The notes beneath the pieces were generated by a model. That model saw nothing but the letters and a program-made list of their open reading frames with translations. It did not search any database and was not told where the DNA came from. A stretch of 64,000 bases of DNA from Brachionus plicatilis. Its lineage: Eukaryota; Rotifera; Eurotatoria; Ploima; Brachionidae. How positions within the stretch are numbered: position 1 is the first letter of the stretch; every line of letters starts with the position of its first letter. Positions 56,039-64,000 of this stretch are shown piece by piece. The stretch is from NCBI GenBank assembly GCA_010279815.1, contig QEOQ01000141.1, positions 62,001 to 126,000 of the forward strand, written 5' to 3'. The position numbers and the translations under genes are program-made.

Positions 56039-56941
56039 ATGGGTCTAAATAAAAAGCATAATTTTATGAAAATTGGATTCGTATTTATGACTTTATATAC
56101 AGCAATAGCAACAGGTAGAGAATTTGATGACAAGTCGCTCAAAAGCAAAGAGTTTTTTCGACTTAAATTTGTAACACCGTACACAAAATTTCCCGTTCGA
56201 TTAAAAGACAATTTTGGATATCTTAGAAATACAAAATGGTTCAAATACGGCTCCGATTGTTTTGTCGATCAACTTGATTATTTTAAAGATTACTTTACTT
56301 TTGAGGATCAAAATACGCAAAGTTCGAACCCAAGTCTAAATTTGTTGATCACTGATTTTAATAATCAATCATTTGCTTTACTTGATCACTACGAGCCACG
56401 TCATGAGCAAGTCGATAGAAATTTTTTGGACTTTGACCGAGAAATTTATTCCATTGTTTACCTGAGCAAATTTTATCCACATATTATTGATAAAGATGAC
56501 AAAATAGAATTATCATGTGTTGCTACATTCGTTTATCCAGCTGATTTGGCCGATCAGCATGCTGAAATTTTGATGGAAGAACTATTCAATTCGGTCCAAA
56601 TAACACTAAAAATTCATGATAATTTTAGGCAAAAACGTTTTATTAAAAATACAAATTATCAAGTCAAAAGATCAGCAAATGTTCAAACGGTGCATGAAAT
56701 TGATTTCACAGAGGGCCCAATAACGTTCTATAAAGAAACTTTCGAAAAGTTAACCACAAGTTGTGGCATCAAAATTTTAGACTATGACGGAACTTATGCA
56801 TTAAATCATATTGTAACAAAAGTAATAGAAAATAAAGATAAGATTCAAGAATTGGTTTCGTCAAATTTTTCGACAAAAATTTATTCAACACAATCAATAA
56901 GTAGTTTTATTTTTATGTATTTTATTTATTATTATCGATAA
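56039..56941 (+). CDS. Secreted/anchored protein of a three-member unknown family, member 2 (300 aa)
   Basis: Single exon. A downstream Met (56066) begins a good signal peptide (MKIGFVFMTLYTAIATG). Landmarks as in the family: KWFKYGSDCFVDQLDYF, LLDHYEPRHEQ, IYSIVYLSKFYP, aligned Cys LSCVATFVYP and TTSCGIKILD, EGPITFYKETF before the second, and a hydrophobic C-terminus (SISSFIFMYFIYYYR). Between the conserved Cys is FRQKRFIK, a furin-type R-x-K-R site, plus QVKRSAN. It has an additional unpaired Cys (SDCFVD). A poly(A) signal AATAAA is at 56971. The family is not recognised. Confidence 0.8.
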   Translation: MGLNKKHNFMKIGFVFMTLYTAIATGREFDDKSLKSKEFFRLKFVTPYTKFPVRLKDNFGYLRNTKWFKYGSDCFVDQLDYFKDYFTFEDQNTQSSNPSLNLLITDFNNQSFALLDHYEPRHEQVDRNFLDFDREIYSIVYLSKFYPHIIDKDDKIELSCVATFVYPADLADQHAEILMEELFNSVQITLKIHDNFRQKRFIKNTNYQVKRSANVQTVHEIDFTEGPITFYKETFEKLTTSCGIKILDYDGTYALNHIVTKVIENKDKIQELVSSNFSTKIYSTQSISSFIFMYFIYYYR

Positions 56942-57896
56942 TATGTATTTTTTTTTTTTTATTTTTTGTTAATAAAATACACAGTCCTGGTATAATACTT
57001 TCATATTTTTGTTTTTTATTTAATTATTTTTTGGCTTAAATAAAAGAATGTCTGTAGCCTTTTTTATAGTGAATTTAAATTGGATATTAATTAAATTTGT
57101 GTTTATCAACAGGATCATTTTAAAATTTCAAATGAGATTTGACACTTTTTGCGTTTCCAAAAAAATTTAAAGAAGCATCTTACAAAAAAATCAATGAGAA
57201 TGATTGAAAAAGACGATCTTTTATTTTTTTATTCAATTATCTGACTATATCACTAAAATAAATTTTAAAAAAATTAAATTTCTTAACTGGTATTATTTGA
57301 TCTAAATTACTTGTGTTTTGAAATTTATTATTCATATCATTTATAAATTTTCTTTTAATATCATTTTCGATTTCATAATTGAAATTAATTACATAATTCT
57401 AAACTTTCCTTATCTAAGAGGCCAAAATGACCATTTAGATGAGGAAGCAATGTAGAAGATTAATGAAAACAGTGATTTACACGTTTAAAGACTCAGAAAA
57501 AACAACAAAAAATAAAAGTTTGGCTTTTATTTAACAATTTGAAAACCATTCTTATTTTGGAAAATAAACAAGCATGAAAAACATTCTAATGTTAAGGAAT
57601 ATTTAAAATGCAAGTATCAAAAATTAGCATTTACCTACATTAAATTCTAATAAAAGATGATGCTGAGAATTTATTTAAAAAATTTTAGCTCTTAATTATG
57701 CGTGTTTTTACAAAGGTTTTCTTCAATAATAGTTTGAATAGTTTTTTTTTAAAAAACAATATCATTCGAACGGTTAAATTTAATTTAAAAATATTGGTAA
57801 GTTTTAAACTGTAGCTACAAATTTATATAAAAATTTTGGGAAAATTTTATTATTATGGTAAAATTTTCTTTTAAAAATTCACGAGTAAAAAAAAAC

Positions 57897-58221
57897 GGCA
57901 AAATGTTATTTATTGTACAATTTTATATTTTTACATTTTTGAGAGAAGAAAAAAAAATCTCAAAATCAAAAAATCTAAAAAAATTTTCATTCAAGAAAAG
58001 TAATAATAAATTCGCAATTACTTAAAAAGAAGTTTTAGAAAAATTTAAATGTAAAAACCAAGGATAATTTTTTGAAAATCCTTTTTAAGTAATTGCGAAT
58101 TTATTATTACTTTTCTTGAATGAAAATTTTTTTAGATTTTTTGATTTTGAGATTTTTTTTTCTTCTCTCAAAAATGTAAAAATGTAAAAATATAAAAATG
58201 TACAATATATAACATTTTGCC
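57897..58221. mobile_element. MITE with GGCAAAATG termini, copy 2 (325 bp), target duplication
   Basis: Same element as 35297-35613: ends GGCAAAATGTTATTTATTG / CATTTTGCC, arms with TTTTTGAGAGAAGAAAAAAA and CAAGAAAAGTAATAATAAAT. Flanked by AAAAAAAAC on each side (57888-57896, 58222-58230). The 9-bp length versus 8 in copy 1 may reflect a slipped A-run. Confidence 0.9.
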
Positions 58222-61200
58222 AAAAAAAACTCTTAATTTCTTGATAAATAGTGAATAAGTGAGAAAAATGAGCTATTATTTCAGATGAAAAAGCCTCTAA
58301 AAACTTTTTAAATCTCTTATTTAGAATAAAAAAAAATTCTTATTTGTGATTTTTACTCATCTTGTTAAAAATATAATTTTTCAACGAGAAATTATATTAA
58401 AATCAACGAGAAATTATATAATATAAATTCACCAAAAATTCAAAACGCCAATCTAGATTTTTTGCTGCTTGCTTTCCAGATACTGTTACGAATATGGATG
58501 TCGTCGAAATTTTAATAAATTCCAGTCTTTTTATTTAAATCAAATTCATTTAATTTTGCTCATAAAATTGGATTTCATATGAACAAATTTTTTTTTCTAA
58601 TTTTTTTCAATTTTGATAAATCAAAATAATAATAATGGTCAAAAAAACTTCAAATTCAAGTAATTAAATATGTTGTTTGATTAAATTTTTTCATATCAAG
58701 TGACCTATAGTCACATAACGTGATGAAGTCCTAATTTATAAAAATTGGGAATCACTTAGAATTCATCATAGTTAAATCAAGATTAAAAATATTGATTATG
58801 TCTGAATAATTTGTGTAAAGTATTGAATTTTTTTAGAATTGTTCATTTATGTTCTTGATGTAATCAAACCTAAAGGAAAAAACCTTTTTTGTGGAATATC
58901 TCTTGCTATGTGTTCTTATGGGCTCCTTTCGATTGACATCAAACATTCTGAGAAACATTATAATTTTAAATATTAAGTTTTTAAAAATTATTATTATAAT
59001 TTTTAAATAAGAGATACTTTATTTTGCAAATTTTTAGCACTAAAATTTCGTTGTTGTTTCATAAACTGATATTATGCATTTTTGATTAAGAACATGCCTA
59101 AGAAAATCATTTAATTTTTTAAAAATTTTGGAAATTAAAATTTAATTTCCAAATTTTTAAAAATTATTCTCAAATAACGTTTTTAAAATAATTAATTCAT
59201 TAAGCTTGTCTTAAAATATGTTATTATTAATAAAATTCACCGAAAGCATTACTAGGCAAATTTGTTTGATTCTTACTATTATAAATTGAATCAATTTTTT
59301 CGAAGTTAAAAGATTATTAGAATTTAGGAATTAAACAAAACAAAAAAAAATATGAGCCCATTTCAAGAAAAACAATAACTGTTTTTTCCACATTACACAG
59401 TTTATTTATTTTATTCACTCTAAGTTTGTCTTTTATCAGTCTTAATGCCTTTTTTTTCAAATAAAGAACCTAACTAATTAATATTGTTAATTAGATTGAT
59501 TCAATAAGATTTTTATAGGAAATTTATGGAAGCTTTGATTTTATGCTAATAAAAATTAATTGAAAAATATTTTCCTTTATACAATTTTAAAATAAATATT
59601 TTGAAATATTGATAATAATCAAACATTTTGTTAAACAAAAAGATTATCAAATAAATTTGATGTAGGGAAAAAATCTTTAATTTTTATTTAGGAAATTTGA
59701 TTTGATTGATTTTGCGTAAAATTTAATTAACAAAACTTGTCATTGTGGTGTAAAAAAATATTAATTTATAAAAATAAGATTTTGAAAAATAAAGAGTAAC
59801 TTTTTAGAATTTTTTTCAAAAGCTTCTATCGATGCATTTAAAGCCTCATTTCAAAAAATCAAATCATGTTCGGCATTATTTTTGCTATTTTTTTTAATTA
59901 ACTAAAACTTGCTTACAAAATATTTTTGAAAAAATTCCTGGCGGATGTAGCCATGAATTGAAACATAAAATGATAAGCTATTAAGATTGTCTCAAAGTTA
60001 CTTAATTAATTGTTTATATAGCTAGGAAAGAATATTAGTTTAGATATTAAATTAGAATTGTTTAATTTTTGTGGTTTTTGGTTTGATATGTAGAGTGTAA
60101 TTCTTTTGTAAACAAGTTTAAATTAAAATTTTTTGTACTCTTTTAAATCAAGATGCCTCCTTTGCTATCAAAATGATCTAACAATATAAACAAAGTTGTG
60201 TTTAATCAAATAAAGCGAATTTAGAAAAATACTAATCGATAAATGTTATTATAAAGATGTTGAAGCATTTTATTTAAATATTTTAAAAGAGATCTAAAAG
60301 TCAAAAATTTTAAACAAGCTTTATGAATTATAATTCAATTTTTAACAAAATGTTAAAAAAATTATAGCTAGAAGGCTTTGCTAATTATTTTAAGTTTTTT
60401 TTGTCTCAAGTCAAAAAAAATCAAAGCAATTTAGACAATAAATAAAAAGTAATCAAATTTTTCCTTTTTTTTTCAAACAGACTTTTTAAAAAAAAATTTA
60501 CTCTCTTGATTTTAAAGCAAGCATCTTTTAAAAAAAAACTTTTTGTATATTTTGAGCATTAAATAACAAAATTCAGTTGAGCAAAACAACAAATTATTCA
60601 TGCAATTATTGCAAAGTTTATATTTTTCAATTAAAAATTAAAAATTAAAATTTTATGAGCTATCAATAAACTCAAAGGATTTAAGAACACGTGGTATTTT
60701 AACGATGCCAGAAAATTTGGAACATGTCAAATAGTAACAAGATTTTATTACCCTGATAAAATAATTTGTTAATCTTTTTAAATTATCGAGTCTGTAGTTC
60801 GCATATTTCAATTATTCGTAAACTGATTTTATTTTCATTAAAAACAGCAGTGATTTTTGATTTTGGGTCATTTCTGATTTTCATTATCTCTATGGCTCAA
60901 ATTACGTGGTAAATTGTATATTTTTTAGATTTTTTTTCTAAAGATAATTATCAAAAAAGATTTTGTTTTCCAATTATTTAGGAATTTTTTAAAAAATAAG
61001 TAATTTTTGCTCAATTACAAAATATTTTCTCAATTTATGAGAAAATTTTTGTTTTTATCTACTAAGTTAAGCTATTTTTTTTAAGTTTAGTGTGTCAAAA
61101 AAGATAGCATGCTTAAATATCGTTAAACAAATTATTGAATATTTTTTCGGCATTAATTATTTTAAAATTTTAATTTTTTTTAAATTCTAACTAAAATTAA

Positions 61201-61546
61201 AAACAATAAACGCATGACTTCAACTGTAAATGATAAAAGCAAATGAAAGATTCATAATGTAAAAGGAAAATATTTTTCAAAGTAATCTTATTTACGTTTG
61301 TACAGAAGAACCAAATTTAGAAATACAAGATAAGTATTCTAGATGAAAAAAAAATTAATGTTTATTAAATACTTTGCAACTTAAGAAAATTTTTTAGATA
61401 AAACAAAATATTTAATTTCTAATCCAGATTTGTATTTCTTAAGTTTATCACAGAAATCTGGATTTTTTATTGTCTAAATTGAATTAACTAAGATAAAGAT
61501 ATAAATCCTTTCACAAAAAGTTGTTTCATTTTTTCCTTTTGAATAG

Positions 61547-62001
61547 TTTAATGGCTAATTTACTAAAAATAAAATATTTTAACGGTATGAAGTCTAAGTG
61601 AAGTCTAAGTGAATAAAGAAGATTTTTCTGGTGATTTTTGATTTGCAAGTGTTTATGGGAAAATACTACTGTTTTGATTTAAAATAAAAGATCATACTTT
61701 TAGGGATCATTTCTGTAGTGTGTATCGCCCGTGCAATGTCTAACCATTGCTTTCACTCTTCCTCGTAATCAAAATCACCAGAAAAATTTTCTTTTAGCAT
61801 TTGCTTATAAACATATTTAAGTATTATATCTCCAAGCCACCAATTAAAGTAATTATTTGTATTATTAGTAATACAAATAATAACTAGGGAATAATAACTA
61901 AGAAGTGTAATGTTAGCTACGAACTAACCAGTTCATTAAGCCGCTTACTGTTTAATAACTAATTTAATAGAAATAAAATATTTTAACGGTGTGAAGTCTT
62001 C
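61547..62001. repeat. Pair of about 50-bp direct repeats
   Basis: GTTTAATGGCTAATTTACTA...AATAAAATATTTTAACGGTA TGAAGTCT at 61547 recurs with about 8 changes at 61951. Between them, TTTTTCTGGTGATTTTTGAT (61623) and its near complement ATCAAAATCACCAGAAAAAT (61768) form an inverted pair. Confidence 0.6.
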
Positions 62002-62140
62002 CAAAGTAAATAGTTTTAGCTTATTATGAATAATAAAATTCCTATTTAGATAGTTTTAACCAAAAAAAAAAGTTTTTTCCAATTACCATCATAAAGGTGA
62101 ATTAAAATTTTCATAATTTTCTTTTTAGAATTTTTAAGAT

Positions 62141-63061
62141 ATGAATTTTTTGTTATTTTTTTGTTTTATTGAGCTTTCGCTCGAAATACATTCAAGTCGA
62201 GTTAATAGAGAAACAAAGTCGAATTTTTTGCTCAAATGGGTAATAACCGAACCAAATCTGCCATTACTTTTTGGAGTACCAAGAAGACATAACACAGACT
62301 ACAGATGGTACAAGCATTCAGAGAATAATTATGTAGATGAATTGGAAACATATGGCACTGAATTTCTTTATTCAAATACAGCAAATGAATCATTTTTGTA
62401 CTTACTGTCATACGACACAAAAACTCATGACCATTTGTCTTCGTTTGAGCCCATTCCAGTAGGCGTGAGCCAATTTCAGAGATATTATTTCACAACGATC
62501 TACTTGGAATCACATTTAATAGACACAATCGAGACCGAGGACAATTTTAATGTTTTTTGTAATTTAACTTTAATGTTACCTAAATACAATGACACAATTA
62601 ATAAGGAAAATATGAGATTAATCGAAGATTACTTGCGTGTTAGAATAGGATTGATAGACAATTTAAACGAGCAAAAATTAAATATCAAAACCGCAGTACC
62701 TCGACATAAAAGAGACTCTTCTAAATCGGTCTTTTTACGGGTAGAATTGGATATTGGACCCATTGTCTTACCCAAAACAAATATATTTGACAAAGATAGT
62801 ATTAAAAATAACAATGTTTCGTGCAGACTTGATTTATTTGAAACCAGTCCGGTAGAAGGCCGGAATTTGATTAGTAGGAGTCTTCTTTTTAAACCTATTG
62901 ATACTTTTGTACCTAATTATAAAAAAGAAGAGGAAAAGTCTCCGGTCGTTGAGAAAACAACAACGAAAAAAATTTTCAGAAATTCTCAAAACTCGATATT
63001 TTTTTCCCGAAATGTTGCGTTTGTGTCTGCTGTGCCCGTTTTACTTTTTATTTTGTTGTAA
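62141..63061 (+). CDS. Secreted/anchored protein of a three-member unknown family, member 3 (306 aa)
   Basis: Single exon. Signal peptide (MNFLLFFCFIELSLEIHSS). Family landmarks: DYRWYKHSENNYVDELETY, LSSFEPIPVG, YFTTIYLESHL, aligned Cys NVFCNLTLMLP and NVSCRLDLFE, DIGPIVLPKTN before the second. PRHKRDSS is a furin-type R-x-K-R site between the two Cys. N-glycosylation sequons NES, NLT, NDT, NVS. A Lys/Thr-rich linker (EKSPVVEKTTTKK) precedes the hydrophobic C-terminus (NVAFVSAVPVLLFILL), consistent with GPI or membrane anchoring. Same strand as member 2, 5.2 kb downstream. Confidence 0.8.
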   Translation: MNFLLFFCFIELSLEIHSSRVNRETKSNFLLKWVITEPNLPLLFGVPRRHNTDYRWYKHSENNYVDELETYGTEFLYSNTANESFLYLLSYDTKTHDHLSSFEPIPVGVSQFQRYYFTTIYLESHLIDTIETEDNFNVFCNLTLMLPKYNDTINKENMRLIEDYLRVRIGLIDNLNEQKLNIKTAVPRHKRDSSKSVFLRVELDIGPIVLPKTNIFDKDSIKNNNVSCRLDLFETSPVEGRNLISRSLLFKPIDTFVPNYKKEEEKSPVVEKTTTKKIFRNSQNSIFFSRNVAFVSAVPVLLFILL

Positions 63062-63872
63062 ATTTTTTTTTAATTTGTTCTGTTAGTTTTAATTCTCAAA
63101 ATTTTAATTTTAATTTTTGATTACAAATGTTTTAAATTATTTTTAGATAAACATGGATATTTAATTAGGGATAGCATTTTTTTTTGTGGATAAATAAATA
63201 TTTACCTTTAATAAATTTTAAAAATTGTTAACTTTAATTTTTAAAGCTACTTGCTCTTAGATATTCTTAGATATTTTTTTAAAAAAATTCATTTAATTTT
63301 GTAAAAAAAAATAATTGAAATTAATTAATAATTTTTAATTCTGATCATATTTTTTTTATAATTTTAAAATCGAAATAACAAAAAAAAATTTTATCGCAAT
63401 AACTATTAAATATATCTAAATTTTATGAAAGATTTGATTTTTATATTACGGTATATCCTTGCAAACTACCCATTGAGTTCTGGTGTAAAATGGGCGGGGT
63501 GTTAAGTAAAAATATGTTTTCGGTTATTTAAAAATTAAAAAATTTTTTTAGAAATCTGGTGTAGTATAAAAATTATTTATTATGTTTAATTGGCTTAAAA
63601 AAAAATCTTAGATTATTTTATACTGGGATTTTGGTATTTTGATTCCTGAAATCATACAAAAATTTTTTTTTAAATATCTGAATTAAAAAAAAATTGAAAT
63701 AAAATAGCTAATAAAGATATGCTTGCATTTGATTAAAAAGTGAAAAATAGCTCACTAGTGTATATTATTTTCAGCATTTTGACCCCATGAAACTTTGTGA
63801 AAAATTAAAAGAAAAGTATACCTGGGGTTATAGCGGAATTTTTATTATATAATTATAAGCTAAGTTTTGCCA
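63062..63872. other. AT-rich intergenic DNA
   Basis: No coding sequence recognised; 63460-63510 is slightly GC-richer (TGGGCGGGGTG). Confidence 0.5.
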
Positions 63873-64000
63873 TTGTGAAATTTCATACAAAACTTCCAAT
63901 ACAAAAATTAAAAATTATATAACTTTTGTTCTAAATGTCAAAAACTTATTCTGTAAATGTAACAAAGTGAAGCAACTGTTGTTTCACCTTCTGCAGAAGT
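63873..64000. mobile_element. MITE family C copy 2, cut by the window edge
   Basis: GCCATTGTGAAATTTCATAC and onward through CAAAACTTCCAATAC...AAGTGAAGCAACTGTTGTTT and ACCTTCTGCAGAAGT match the right arm and centre of the GFM1-intron element (32277-32628, reverse strand). The other half lies beyond the window. Confidence 0.75.

Larger units (their letters stand above)
56942..62140. other. Gene-poor AT-rich region
   Basis: About 5.2 kb without a supportable gene. It contains the second GGCAAAATG MITE (57897-58221) and a direct-repeat pair at 61547-61597 / 61951-62001. I see no other bounded structure. Confidence 0.5.

Overview
This is nuclear DNA from an invertebrate animal, probably a monogonont rotifer such as Brachionus (inference, moderate confidence). 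The non-coding DNA is very AT-rich. Nearly all introns are 38-61 nt with GTAA/GTAT donors and T-rich ...AG acceptors. Animal families are present: a DEG/ENaC channel, EGF/ShKT secreted proteins, a MINDY deubiquitinase, an RBR ubiquitin ligase and mitochondrial EF-G. Small inverted-repeat transposons and decayed retroelements are dense. No part looks prokaryotic. An assembly gap (N run) lies at 46163-47022.

Left third (1-21.8 kb): the 5' part of an amiloride-sensitive-type channel (minus strand) runs off the left edge. Repeat-filled DNA follows, with a foldback element and a LINE relic interrupted by a hAT-type MITE that has a perfect 8-bp target duplication. Next come a five-exon MINDY gene (6040-7496), a seven-exon EGF/ShKT secreted protein (9783-11455), a small three-exon unknown gene with a 26-nt intron (11689-12172), a Gln-rich repeat protein (15356-16170), an intron-containing tRNA-Ile(UAU) (16922-17009), a second EGF/ShKT gene (17257-18662) and a single-exon RBR E3 ligase (20117-21793).

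Middle (22.9-42 kb): an eight-exon helical-repeat-like protein of unknown function (22928-25081), three tandem small genes sharing a C-terminal motif (26491-28736), and a complete 12-exon GFM1 gene for mitochondrial elongation factor G (29102-33645, 748 aa when spliced). Two GFM1 introns have been invaded, one by a LINE relic and one by a MITE. Then comes a nested transposon block: a MITE with target duplication, and a LINE relic split by a MULE-like element with target duplication (35.3-37.7 kb). A Thr/Ser-stalk membrane protein (38336-39194) and a heavily N-glycosylated type I membrane protein (40402-41820) follow.

Right part (42.4-64 kb): two broken LTR retrotransposons flank the assembly gap. 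One is visibly GC-rich with integrase damage; the other has gag-pol truncated after reverse transcriptase. Beyond them is a gene-poor stretch with three dispersed single-exon paralogues of a secreted, probably membrane-anchored family (52.0, 56.0 and 62.1 kb) that I do not recognise. These share two aligned cysteines, and two of the three carry a furin-type R-x-K-R site between them. This family and the tandem small-gene cluster are the best candidates for undescribed biology. Gene models were spliced by hand; each complete model sums to a whole number of codons.
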